DNA of 64,000 nt from the NCBI RefSeq assembly GCF_014698505.1, contig NZ_JACJTD010000023.1, positions 62,001 to 126,000 of the forward strand. Direction: 5' to 3'. Position numbers and translations under genes: made by a program. The stretch comes from Nostoc foliaceum FACHB-393 (lineage in GTDB: Bacteria > Cyanobacteriota > Cyanobacteriia > Cyanobacteriales > Nostocaceae). The notes under the pieces were generated by a model, which saw nothing but the letters and a program-made list of their open reading frames with translations, was not told where the DNA came from and searched no databases. Positions 43,224 to 51,712 of this stretch are shown piece after piece (position 1 is the stretch's first letter; every line of letters starts with the position of its first letter).

Positions 43224-43910
43224 ATGTTAGTACCACTGACTCGTCAAAAATTTGAACAAGTTGTTCCCCTAATTGCTACTGGTTTGCAGTACAAGTACTA
43301 CTGGGGGAAGTTCTCAAATTTTTTGCAACGGCTGTTAATTTCTGTAGTTGCCGTAGTTGTTATATTGCTTGTGACAGTCGTTTTTAGGCTTGAGTTTGCT
43401 TCAATAGAATTTGTGTTGGGGATAGTTAGCGCTTTTTTTTGGCTGTGGTATCCAGTGTTTCAAGCAAGTATGCGGAATTTGCAATGCCGCCGTTATAAGT
43501 ATGGTGGCTTTTTCCGTGGTCGAGTTTTAGATTGGTGGATTACAGACCAGTTGATGGGTAAACAAGAAACAGTCAACAGCAAAGGCGAATTGGTGATTGT
43601 GGAAAACCGAGAAAAACAAATTAACTTAGAAGTGGGTGATGAAACAGGATTTAGCATTGAGTTTGTAGCACCATTACGTCCTGCCCACAAAGTTATTACT
43701 CGTGGTCAAATTGCAGAAATGGTAGTAATGTCAAATCGCCCAGATTTGAGCACTATTGAAGAATTTAGCGATATATACTTTCCCAGCCGTGACCTGTGGG
43801 TTAGTGATTATCCTTATTTGCGGCGAGATTTCTTTAACGAAGTCGGTCGCCGTTTGCGTGAAGACCAACAACAAAGTCCGCGTCGGCGGCGTCGTAGAGC
43901 AGAGGATTGA
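43224..43910 (+). CDS. Membrane protein of unknown function
   Basis: 228 residues with two membrane helices (LISVVAVVVILLVTVVFRLE and VLGIVSAFFWLWYPVFQASM), then a soluble domain GGFFRGRVLDWWITDQLMGK and ending in an arginine-rich tail (PRRRRRRAED). It lies 39 bp after dapB and may be co-transcribed. Not recognised; probably conserved in cyanobacteria. Confidence 0.75.
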   Translation: MLVPLTRQKFEQVVPLIATGLQYKYYWGKFSNFLQRLLISVVAVVVILLVTVVFRLEFASIEFVLGIVSAFFWLWYPVFQASMRNLQCRRYKYGGFFRGRVLDWWITDQLMGKQETVNSKGELVIVENREKQINLEVGDETGFSIEFVAPLRPAHKVITRGQIAEMVVMSNRPDLSTIEEFSDIYFPSRDLWVSDYPYLRRDFFNEVGRRLREDQQQSPRRRRRRAED

Positions 43911-43921
43911 AAAAGTCAAAA

Positions 43922-44119
43922 TAATTCGTAATTAATCATGACGTTTGGTTATATCTTGCACCTACCCACTTTCCCGCCAGAGAATAAATTCTCTGGCTAA
44001 TAGCGCCAGAATTCATTCTAAGGAGGTTATTGGGACTGGTGCAAGTTCTGTTTGCGGACTCGCTAACGTCATTTGTACTTCCAATTAGTCCTTGCGCTGT
44101 AACTTTTAATTACGAATTA
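43922..44119. repeat. 198-bp nested fold-back element
   Basis: Three nested inverted pairs: TAATTCGTAATTAA/TTAATTACGAATTA (43922-43935, 44106-44119), TGACGTT/AACGTCA (43939-43945, 44065-44071), CTTGCACC/GGTGCAAG (43955-43962, 44038-44045). Within lies a perfect hairpin GCCAGAGAAT-AA-ATTCTCTGGC (43976-43997). No coding capacity. Most likely a fold-back MITE or remnant transposon end. Confidence 0.7.
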
Positions 44120-44146
44120 CAAATTATTTGGTCAGCAATCAAGAGC

Positions 44147-45565
44147 TTACGATTGGGAGCATCCTACTCTGATGAGTTTCCCTTTCAACTTATAGGTAAC
44201 TGGTTCACAAACAAAACCTCCTGATTTAGGCTGTACATAAGTCCGCGTAGGTGGTTTTTGTTTATTTAACTGCGATTTCCAATCGCCAGCTATTCTTTTC
44301 AAGATAGGATGCTTCCTTATAAACTCCGGGTCTGCAACAATATCATGAGGGCCCTTAACACTTACCTTGGCACTATTGATGTATATATTATAGTCATAAA
44401 TCACATTAGTACTTTTCCACTTACTATTAACATTTTTGCCAGGAAAAGCATAGAGAATGTTATTTAAAATTTTGATGTCAGATGACTCATTAGCAAATAT
44501 TTGTCCACCTGTAATCTCTGGACTTTGATTATTTAAAAACGCTGTGTTATTGACAATATCAACACGTTCACTTACGTATGTATGAATGCCTGAACCACCA
44601 TTATTAAATGTGAGATTGTTTTTAACTAAAGTACGTCCTTTATATGCCTTCAATGTTGAGTTCTTATGGTTATTTCTTAAAGTATCAATAATAATGCCAT
44701 TACCGTCCGTGATCGTCCCGGTTTTAATCCAGGGAATGTATTGTCGATTGTTGTATATCTTGTTATTCCTCACGAACATTTTATATCCTTGGTAGCTATC
44801 AAAGCTCCAATTATTCAACATCGAAATGCCACTGCAAGCATAAACGTTGTACCAGGCATTATCGAACACCACGTTATTATCTACTGTCACATAGTCCGAT
44901 TCAATCGCTGAAATGCCTGCTCCTCCACACTTATGTACCTTGTTGTTGACAATACGAATATGGTGAGTATGACCATTTTTTCGTCCATCCACACTGATGC
45001 AGTTTCCATTCGTTAGTGGGTTGAGCCTGTTAGTCTTCTGACTCATAGCATAATCAAGGGTTACGTTAGCATTGTTTCCTATTACCTCAAGACCGTTTAC
45101 TTCAATATATGACGCTCCATTGTGAATCAAAATCCCATGCCATCCATTGTGCTGAATTTTCGGCTTATGGCCAGGATATGCTTTAAACTTAATCCATGCA
45201 TTTGCTGTTCCAGAGCGAGTAATAGATAATACATCCCCATTCGGGGTTGCATTTCTGTACACTCCGTTCATAATCAGTACGGTGTCCCCAGGCTTCGTAA
45301 GATTTGCCGCCTTTTGAATGGTTTTAAAGGGGGATGAGGAAGAAACTCCGCTATTTTTGTCGTTTCCAGTACCACTAACATAATATGTTTTCGGAGTCGC
45401 TTTAGTGCTGATTAGCTGGGGGCTGGATAGGACAATTTCCTTGTTAGTGGATACCTGAGGGACTTTTTCAACTACAGATAATTTTATCTTTTCTCCCTCT
45501 GCCAAAAGACTCAACACCACGGGAATTGCAAGATATACGCTTAAACTGAAACCTTGAATTACCAC
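44147..45565 (-). CDS. Exported right-handed beta-helix protein
   Basis: 472 residues with an N-terminal hydrophobic signal (VIQGFSLSVYLAIPVVLSLL). The start of the helix shows the DUF1565 pattern TYYVSGTGNDKNSGVSSSSP, FKTIQKAANLTKPGDTVLI, then rungs rich in Asn: VNNKVHKCGGAGISAIESDY, RNNKIYNNRQYIPWIKTGTI, LVKNNLTFNNGGSGIHTYVS. Related folds include pectate lyases and polysaccharide epimerases, but a catalytic site is not evident. Likely acts on or binds extracellular polysaccharide. Confidence 0.87.
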   Translation of the reverse strand: MVIQGFSLSVYLAIPVVLSLLAEGEKIKLSVVEKVPQVSTNKEIVLSSPQLISTKATPKTYYVSGTGNDKNSGVSSSSPFKTIQKAANLTKPGDTVLIMNGVYRNATPNGDVLSITRSGTANAWIKFKAYPGHKPKIQHNGWHGILIHNGASYIEVNGLEVIGNNANVTLDYAMSQKTNRLNPLTNGNCISVDGRKNGHTHHIRIVNNKVHKCGGAGISAIESDYVTVDNNVVFDNAWYNVYACSGISMLNNWSFDSYQGYKMFVRNNKIYNNRQYIPWIKTGTITDGNGIIIDTLRNNHKNSTLKAYKGRTLVKNNLTFNNGGSGIHTYVSERVDIVNNTAFLNNQSPEITGGQIFANESSDIKILNNILYAFPGKNVNSKWKSTNVIYDYNIYINSAKVSVKGPHDIVADPEFIRKHPILKRIAGDWKSQLNKQKPPTRTYVQPKSGGFVCEPVTYKLKGKLIRVGCSQS

Positions 45566-45665
45566 AAGAAAAGGCTCCTTGATCGGCGGTACTTAACAAC
45601 AATATCGGTATCTTCAGTATTTTAAAATACTATTTGGCATAAAGGGTATGATAGAGCCGACTTTC

Positions 45666-46295
45666 CTAACTTCCCTGATTTTTATCTTGTCCATAAGCTT
45701 GCCAAGCCAAGTCTACCAATCCATCAACGATCGCAGCTGCCACAACTGCATTACCTTTGCGACTGTCAATTGTAATGTGAGGCACTAGAGAGTCTTGTAA
45801 GCGCCCCTTCGCTTCATCAACATTTACAAATCCCACTGGAGTCGCAATTATCAAAGCAGGTCTAATTTCCTCGGCTTCAATTAAATCCACTAGTGCTGTT
45901 AGTGCTGTTTGCGCTTGGCCCACCACAAAAATGCCCTCTGGATAACGCTTTGCTAAGGTTTCTATTCCCCATGCTGCCCGAGTTTTTTCTTTTTGAGGGC
46001 GTGTCAGTGCTTCCATGCTGCAATAGACCGGATTGGCAAAGGTGTTTTGAATTTCGTAGGCAATACCTACTTGTACCATTGGGACATCTACCACAATCGT
46101 AGTACGTGCAGCTAATGCTGCTGCTCCTGCTTGCAAGGCACGCTCAGAGAAACGAATCAAAGACTTATACTCAAAGTCAGCTGTAGAGTATATTACTCGA
46201 CGCACAATTTCATACTCTGCGGGTGAAAAGACATGATTTTCAATTTCACTATCAATGATTGCTAAACTTTGAGCATCAGTTAGGTGCCATTCCAT
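45666..46295 (-). CDS. cobH: Precorrin-8X methylmutase
   Basis: 209 residues from MEWHLTDAQS. CobH/CbiC moves a methyl group from C11 to C12 to form hydrogenobyrinate or cobyrinate in cobalamin synthesis. Family segments: VRRVIYSTADFEYKSL, ARTTIVVDVPMVQVGI, PALIIATPVGFVNVDEAKGR and the C-terminal GNAVVAAAIVDGLVDLAW. At position 36 a Tyr stands where the family's catalytic His usually lies. In-frame ATG at 46313 is less likely as start. Confidence 0.92.
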   Translation of the reverse strand: MEWHLTDAQSLAIIDSEIENHVFSPAEYEIVRRVIYSTADFEYKSLIRFSERALQAGAAALAARTTIVVDVPMVQVGIAYEIQNTFANPVYCSMEALTRPQKEKTRAAWGIETLAKRYPEGIFVVGQAQTALTALVDLIEAEEIRPALIIATPVGFVNVDEAKGRLQDSLVPHITIDSRKGNAVVAAAIVDGLVDLAWQAYGQDKNQGS

Positions 46296-46343
46296 TTTTG
46301 TTGAGCTTCTCAAATATTAGCTTTCAGCTTATCAGCTTCAGAG

Positions 46344-46411
46344 AGTTAGGAGTTAGGAGTTATAAGTTAATTAAAAACTCATAACTCCTAACTCAGCACT
46401 CATAACTCATT
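46344..46411. repeat. Heptamers between cobH and the TPM gene
   Basis: GAGTTAG/GAGTTATAAG units and, further on, ACTCATAACTCCTAACTC-type units. Same type as at 27674. Confidence 0.7.
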
Positions 46412-47209
46412 ACTGGAAGAAGGCCGACTGAAAACAGGAGATAGGTAAGCAACCAAGACACCAATGAGAAACCCAGAGATATTGCGAACTAGAGGTAACC
46501 AGTCGCTTGTGCGTGTCACTACTGGCCCAATGCCAAAGGCAAGAAATAAGATTCCCCACAAAGGTGAGAAAATTAAAGCCCATTGCCAAGCGAAAACTTG
46601 TCCTTTATCGCGGGGTTGAGCAGCAAATCCACAAATCACCCCACCAATCACTGAGGTAATCAAGGTGAGAATCCACTGCTCTCGTGGCAGTCCGGGGACA
46701 ACATTGCAACCACCCTTGAGTAAACAGCCTTTAACCGATTCTAAGGCTTGCAAAATGGCTTGGTCTTCGCCTTGTTCGCGGACAAAGTACAAATTACCGA
46801 AGCGGGTTTGCAGTTCTATCCAGAACGTCCGGGGTAAAAGTTCATAAACAGCATCGCCGACACTAAAACTGAGGATGTTACCGCCACGAGAATCGGCAAC
46901 TAGTAGAATGCTTTTGTCATCCAAACCCCAATATTTTATGACTGCCCGACCTGGGGTGCGGTCATACTGAGTCAATACTCGTAGTTTCCAGCCCGTATCG
47001 GCTTCAAACTGCTCTAAATCTTTGACAAGCTTTTCTTCTTGCAGGACAGGAAGAGATTTTGCTAAGTCTACAACTGGGGTAAAAGTGCTAGGAAGTAAGT
47101 CAGGATTGTCATAAGCCAGCGCTGGGGGAGAATGCATCACCCAAATTGACCCAGCCAGGAAAAATACTGCAATAGATACCAGAATTCGTCGCCAAAAACA
47201 AGATTGCAT
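46400..47209 (-). CDS. TPM-domain membrane protein (Psb32-like)
   Basis: 269 residues from MQSCFWRRIL. Signal segment, then a TPM domain (VVDLAKSLPVLQEEKLVKDL, EQFEADTGWKLRVLTQYDRT, LLVADSRGGNILSFSVGDAV), then two or three membrane helices at the C-terminus. In plants and cyanobacteria such TLP18.3/Psb32 proteins aid photosystem II repair. The start further up at 47248 is possible. Confidence 0.87.
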   Translation of the reverse strand: MQSCFWRRILVSIAVFFLAGSIWVMHSPPALAYDNPDLLPSTFTPVVDLAKSLPVLQEEKLVKDLEQFEADTGWKLRVLTQYDRTPGRAVIKYWGLDDKSILLVADSRGGNILSFSVGDAVYELLPRTFWIELQTRFGNLYFVREQGEDQAILQALESVKGCLLKGGCNVVPGLPREQWILTLITSVIGGVICGFAAQPRDKGQVFAWQWALIFSPLWGILFLAFGIGPVVTRTSDWLPLVRNISGFLIGVLVAYLSPVFSRPSSSNEL

Positions 47210-47452
47210 GGACGTTTTTATACAAATATCAACGGTAGAACTGAACAAGTTGTTTTAAAAGAGTACTGGAAAAGTGATACTTCTTTACACTTGTTTACTT
47301 TACTCTAATCTAAGGGATCAAAGCAAAGCGTTTTTGAGGAGTGGCAAATAGGGGATAGGAACTAGAAAATTCTCTAATCCTTACCAATCCTCTTGTCAAG
47401 AATTAAAAATTAAAAATTATTATTTATTTAGTTATTAATTATTTTTGAATTT

Positions 47453-47554
47453 CTAGAGAAGCTCCAGTGGCGGCTTGTCATCATTCGTCCATGTACAGGG
47501 TGCACCTTCAAAGGTGTAATCAGCGCATTCATCAGAGTGGTTCCGATGATACAT
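47453..47554 (-). CDS. Doubtful 33-residue ORF
   Basis: MYHRNHSDECADYTFEGAPC, then TWTNDDKPPLELL. Protein-like composition, two Cys, but no Shine-Dalgarno sequence or terminator. It may be chance or a remnant. The rest of this 47210-47619 gap holds AT-rich text and nothing else recognised. Confidence 0.25.
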   Translation of the reverse strand: MYHRNHSDECADYTFEGAPCTWTNDDKPPLELL

Positions 47555-47619
47555 GGTTTAGATATTGGTAGCTAATTTGAGATCCCAGGGCATGATTTTG
47601 GATTGGAGCAAAGCGACGA

Positions 47620-48159
47620 TCAATCTTCATCATCAAAATTGGTTTCCCAGCTAGCGGCATCGCTGTAACCGTCATTAACGCGGTATATTTCTGCTTTGAC
47701 CCGACGATTTTCTTGCCTGAGCACTTCTCGTTCTCGCAACGTTAGTGGTGGTTTTTCATTGCTTGGCAAGCGATCGCTTGTTCGCCTCGCGGGTTTTTGG
47801 CGTGTGAAGTTTCTCCAAGCAGCTTTCGCGCCCACAAAAATGCTGCGTGTACCTACTTGCAGATTTTGAGCCTGAATTCTTGCACTATCAAGGCTTTGAT
47901 CGACTTGTTTTACGACTTTATTAGCACTTTTTACACTTTCAGTAACATCATCAGTTAAGTCAGTGATTTCCAAACCAGTCACACGGATTGCTTCTAGAGT
48001 GGGCGGTAACTCCCGCGAGAGTGTATCAAATAGCTTCTCTGCACTACGAGCAGCGCGTGCTAACTCCTGCAAAGCAGGTATTGCCGCCACTAAAACCGCA
48101 GTCAAACTTGTGGCGACTAAGAGTAAGGAAAGTCCCAACCAAAACAGGGGATCAATCAC
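47620..48159 (-). CDS. DUF948-type membrane coiled-coil protein
   Basis: 179 residues. One N-terminal membrane helix (LFWLGLSLLLVATSLTAVLV), a coiled region (PALQELARAARSAEKLFDTL...TGLEITDLTDDVTESVKSAN) that matches the DUF948 pattern, and a charged tail. The gene follows the YtxH gene with 11 bp between, so they form an operon. Role unknown; likely envelope stress or cell-wall associated by analogy. Confidence 0.8.
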   Translation of the reverse strand: MIDPLFWLGLSLLLVATSLTAVLVAAIPALQELARAARSAEKLFDTLSRELPPTLEAIRVTGLEITDLTDDVTESVKSANKVVKQVDQSLDSARIQAQNLQVGTRSIFVGAKAAWRNFTRQKPARRTSDRLPSNEKPPLTLREREVLRQENRRVKAEIYRVNDGYSDAASWETNFDDED

Positions 48160-48170
48160 GGTTATGTCAT

Positions 48171-48521
48171 TTATGAGCGTTCTAATTGCTGGGGAAGAGA
48201 ATCTGAGTCTTCAACAGATGTTTGCCGCTTCAAGACTTGGCTTTCTCTCTGACTAGCATCTACACCTGCTGCGATCGCTTCTCGTAATCTATCTAAAGTC
48301 TCATCCCAGTTTCGCAGTGCGCTAGCAGAGAGACGATCTGCCTGGATTTGCACACTCGTTGATAAATCTTCTGCCAATTCTGGGATAGCATTAGCAGATT
48401 TTTTCAAAATTTTACGCGTTTCGCGCCCTGTGCGGGGAGCCGCAAGCAAACCGGTCAAAGCACCGATGGTAGCTCCCAGCATCAAACCGCCAATAAATAC
48501 TCCAGAACGGTTATTAGACAT
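48171..48521 (-). CDS. YtxH-domain protein
   Basis: 116 residues. The N-terminal glycine-rich membrane helix and signature FIGGLMLGATIGALTGLLAA, PRTGRETRKILK are typical of YtxH. Such proteins are small general-stress membrane proteins in bacteria. AAGGAGAGAA lies just before the ATG. First gene of a pair with the DUF948 gene. Confidence 0.87.
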   Translation of the reverse strand: MSNNRSGVFIGGLMLGATIGALTGLLAAPRTGRETRKILKKSANAIPELAEDLSTSVQIQADRLSASALRNWDETLDRLREAIAAGVDASQRESQVLKRQTSVEDSDSLPQQLERS

Positions 48522-48615
48522 CTTGTTGTTTCTCTCCTTACACCCATTTTAGGTGGGTTTTCTCTCCTTGCAAGACTCCACCGATTTTATTCAGTTAATC
48601 TATGGTGACAAAATA

Positions 48616-48942
48616 TCAGCCAAAAATGTTGCTTTTATTCATAAGCTTACGAAAATAAAGCTGCCAGATTTGCCGTCCTAGCAAAAGGAGACTGATAATT
48701 TGCCGCACTTGTAGGATTTGCATTTGTAGCGCTTGATTTTTTTGCCGTAAGTTATAAATATTTTCCTGGCTGAGATAAATATTTTCAGGTGCTTTATTCA
48801 GTGCTGCATGGGTACAACTTTCATAGACAGTTAACCTATCTGATATGTATGCTAGCTGCTGCTTGAGTTGCCATACCCGCCAAGCCACATAAAATAGTAT
48901 CAGCGAAACGAGGGTGTTAACGAGGATAACTAAAATTACCAT
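48616..48942 (-). CDS. Small membrane/coiled-coil protein of unknown function
   Basis: 108 residues. A membrane helix (VILVILVNTLVSLILFYVAW) is followed by a coil (LKQQLAYISDRLTVYESCTH, LRQKNQALQMQILQVRQIIS). No family recognised. It is 94 bp upstream of the YtxH gene, same strand, so it may belong to that envelope cluster. Confidence 0.65.
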   Translation of the reverse strand: MVILVILVNTLVSLILFYVAWRVWQLKQQLAYISDRLTVYESCTHAALNKAPENIYLSQENIYNLRQKNQALQMQILQVRQIISLLLLGRQIWQLYFRKLMNKSNIFG

Positions 48943-49714
48943 TGTTTATCTTCACCAATATCAGCTTTGAGGAATTGTTCTATATACTTGACTTGGCTCT
49001 TATTTAATGATGAAGAAACTAAAGGCTCAAAATTCTGGCACATTCAGCCGGGATGATGGCAAGAAAGAGCAGTTAAATGATGCTGTGAGGGCTATTGAAA
49101 GGCTTTAATCGGTGAAAATTAGTGTAACAAAGGCTGATGCCTAAAAAATCGCCAATTCGCCAATTTTGTAACAACCATATGCTCACACCTCGCAAAACCA
49201 CAGCTACAATTGCCTTAGATTCACGACTCGGTTTGCGAAATCAACCCGTATGCTCAATAAGCCCCAGCATTACTACGTTCTACTCCCTAATCTGATAATC
49301 CTAGTCAATTTGCGACCTTTGTGGGATGTAAGCACAATGGCATAGCCCCTTCAACAGACGGGAAGAGAACTACACTACACTCTTTACCGGAGCCTCCCCA
49401 GCATCACCTTTATTATTGTGCTCTTACCTCTACCAGTTTTCTAGTCTGTCGCATCAAGTTAACCAACATTTTGCCTGTAAACACCTCACTAGTGGTTCAC
49501 CAAGCAAAAATTGCTAGATGTAGGCTGGTGAAAAAGAAAGTGGTCAAGGAGAGAGAGTTTATTAATTCCTCTTCCCTTATCTTTTACAATTTTCCCAGTC
49601 GAAGGCTTACTCATCTTCCTTTAACCTTTTCCTTGTTGAAAGCTTAACCCTAGTATTTCACTAGTTTGTTACTGATAATGATTATTTTTTCTATACATCC
49701 AGTAGGAGTTGAGG
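48943..49714. other. Intergenic, mostly unexplained
   Basis: A doubtful 33-codon ORF at 49007-49108 (MMKKLKAQNSGTFSRDDGKK...) may be a remnant. Otherwise no gene. A Zur-like box and a Shine-Dalgarno sequence AGGAG lie at the right end, before the binding-protein gene. Confidence 0.45.
49673..49687 (+). promoter_or_regulatory. Zur-like box
   Basis: TGATAATGATTATTT matches the 7-1-7 palindrome TGATAATNATTATCA known for cyanobacterial Zur except at the last two bases. It lies 27 bp before the start codon of a metal-binding protein gene. Confidence 0.6.
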
Positions 49715-50707
49715 ATGTCAAAAAAATTACCATCAACTAAATCCTTTCGAGCTATTTTTGTTGCCTTAACGATTGGATTTGTTGGGTGTGGAAATCAAAC
49801 TGCAAGAACTACATTCACTCAAACTACCACCCAGGTAAATGAGAATCTTCCCCAAGTCGTAGCAACTACAAGTGTACTATGCGACTTAACCAGACAGGTT
49901 GCGGGGAATACTGTTAACCTTACCTGCTTGATTTCTCCTACTGCTGACCCCCAATTTTATAAACCAAAACCGGAAGATCGTAAAGCCATTGAGCAAGCTA
50001 ATCTTATTCTCTATAGTGGCTATAATTTAGAACCAAATCTGATCAAATTAATTAAAGCAACTAAAAACACTGCACCGAAAATAGCTGTCGGACAACTTGC
50101 GGTGTCTAAGCCACAAAAATTCCAGAAAGGCGGTAAGAATGTAACTGATCCTCATCTTTGGCACAATACTAAGAATGCTATCAGGATGGTAGAGATAATT
50201 AATAGTAACCTGATCAAATTAGAATCTACTGATGCAGTGACTTATAACAGCAATACCAAAAAAATCACAAATGAACTTACTCAACTAGATAGCTGGATTA
50301 AGTCAAGAATTGCCACTATTCCTGCCAAACAACGCAAGTTGGTTACAACCTCTGATGCACTTGGCTATTACGCCAAAGCATACGGTATTCCATTAGCAGG
50401 GAGATTACAAGGTATTAGTACTGACGAAAATCTGAGAGATCAAAGAGGGAAAAATTTGGTTGCAAATATTAAACGGGCTAAAGTGTCAACAATTTTTCCT
50501 GAAGCAGTAATTAACCCTAATGTTCTTCAATCTGTAGCCAGAGAAGCCGAAGTGAAAATTTCTGATAGGAAGTTGTATGCTGAGGTACTTGGTGAACCCG
50601 GAAGCGAGGCGGACACTTATCAGAAAATGATGATTGCCAATACACGCACAATTGTAGAAGGGTTAGGAGGAACGTATTTAATGTTTCAAATGAAAGCTGC
50701 AAAGTAG
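49715..50707 (+). CDS. Zn/Mn-type ABC transporter substrate-binding lipoprotein
   Basis: 330 residues. Lipobox IGFVGC (C25), then the cluster 9 binding-protein fold: VVATTSVLCDLTRQVAGNTV, DPQFYKPKPEDRK, TDPHLWHNTKNAIRM, KLVTTSDALGYYAKAYGIPL and a C-terminal ADTYQKMM. Three likely metal ligands are kept (H147, Glu in IFPEAV, Asp in ADTY), but the first His of the usual DPHxYxPxP is Gln (Q80). It binds Zn2+ or Mn2+ in the periplasm; no membrane or ATPase partner is adjacent. The ATG at 49715 follows AGGAG. Confidence 0.87.
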   Translation: MSKKLPSTKSFRAIFVALTIGFVGCGNQTARTTFTQTTTQVNENLPQVVATTSVLCDLTRQVAGNTVNLTCLISPTADPQFYKPKPEDRKAIEQANLILYSGYNLEPNLIKLIKATKNTAPKIAVGQLAVSKPQKFQKGGKNVTDPHLWHNTKNAIRMVEIINSNLIKLESTDAVTYNSNTKKITNELTQLDSWIKSRIATIPAKQRKLVTTSDALGYYAKAYGIPLAGRLQGISTDENLRDQRGKNLVANIKRAKVSTIFPEAVINPNVLQSVAREAEVKISDRKLYAEVLGEPGSEADTYQKMMIANTRTIVEGLGGTYLMFQMKAAK

Positions 50708-50725
50708 CTATAAAATCAGTTTATT

Positions 50726-50777
50726 AATCTGATAAACCGAGCTTTTGTAGCTTAGATAAAATTCGGTTTATCAGATT
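50726..50777. terminator. Long hairpin between convergent genes
   Basis: Perfect 15-bp arms AATCTGATAAACCGA (50726-50740) and TCGGTTTATCAGATT (50763-50777), 22-base loop. Suitable as a bidirectional terminator. Confidence 0.8.
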
Positions 50778-50803
50778 AAATTTAGAAACCGAGAATGTGA
50801 ATG

Positions 50804-51337
50804 CTATTTGTCTTTTAATCTGATATCAATAACAGTTGCATTGAAGTTGTAGTTAAAGCCTTCCAACTCAAATGGCATTCCAATTTTAACTTTACTACTA
50901 CCTAGCACTAGTCCGCTTTCTGTGCTTTTGGCTTTACCTTCTAAGGTCAAAAGCATATCTGTACTAAAATTGTTGGTTTTTGGATCTGGCAATTCTTTAA
51001 CAGTGCCATCAGGTTGGAAAACATTGACTGTTCGAGGTAGCTGTTGAACGGATTTAATCTCAATCTGTCCGTAGGGTTGATTGCGGATAATAACATTAGT
51101 TTTTCCGCCTTTTTTTAACCCGTTATTGAATAATTGCTCAGGATCGCGGACATTCAAACCACGAACTACTAAATCTACTTCTATGGGTACTATTTTCTCA
51201 CCAACTTGGGCAACACCCAAGCTAGATAAGATGCTAGACGAGACGACAAATATAACTAGCAGAGTTACCAGCGCAGCACCTAAATCTAGAAGGTTGATTT
51301 TGCCGAACAAACGGCCTTTTGAATCTAAAATAGCCAT
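50804..51337 (-). CDS. DUF4330-family membrane protein
   Basis: 177 residues. MAILDSKGRLFGKINLLDLG, then one membrane helix (AALVTLLVIFVVSSSILSSL), then a soluble beta-rich domain: IEVDLVVRGLNVRDPEQLFN and TDMLLTLEGKAK. The DUF4330 pattern is clear. Function unknown; in some bacteria such genes lie near envelope or lipoprotein loci. Confidence 0.82.
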   Translation of the reverse strand: MAILDSKGRLFGKINLLDLGAALVTLLVIFVVSSSILSSLGVAQVGEKIVPIEVDLVVRGLNVRDPEQLFNNGLKKGGKTNVIIRNQPYGQIEIKSVQQLPRTVNVFQPDGTVKELPDPKTNNFSTDMLLTLEGKAKSTESGLVLGSSKVKIGMPFELEGFNYNFNATVIDIRLKDK

Positions 51338-51712
51338 AAAAACTTTTCCGAGGTAATAGCGAAGTAATTGATTGTAGCAAGAAGGCTTTCGATGGGAACG
51401 GCAATTTTCCCTATTTGGTAATAACTCAAAGCGGCTGGGCGTTAGGTTATGCGACAGTTTATCACGAGTTCGTGCGGCAGCTAACGCTCGAATTTTTGCC
51501 CGTTAGGACTGACGCACCAGAAAGTAATATCTAGTGTTTAAGCCTAACTCTAGAGGGAATCTTTAACTCCCCGCAATTCGGTAGATTTGCGTAAGCATTA
51601 GCTGGATCACAACTCCTTTGCTCTTGAGTTAAGAATGCAACTTAGAATACTCTAAATCCGTCTCATAATTTGTCTCATTTATGTTCTCCCGAAATAATCT
51701 TCAGAGCGTATT
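51338..51712. other. Divergent promoter region, no gene seen
   Basis: Between the DUF4330 gene and the M48 protease gene. Nothing recognised beyond ordinary promoter-like AT runs. Confidence 0.5.

Noticed and set aside
49321..49647. 108-residue plus-strand ORF
   Set aside because: No Shine-Dalgarno sequence, unusual composition (many Ser, Thr, His), no recognisable domain; sits in the unexplained gap before the metal-binding protein.
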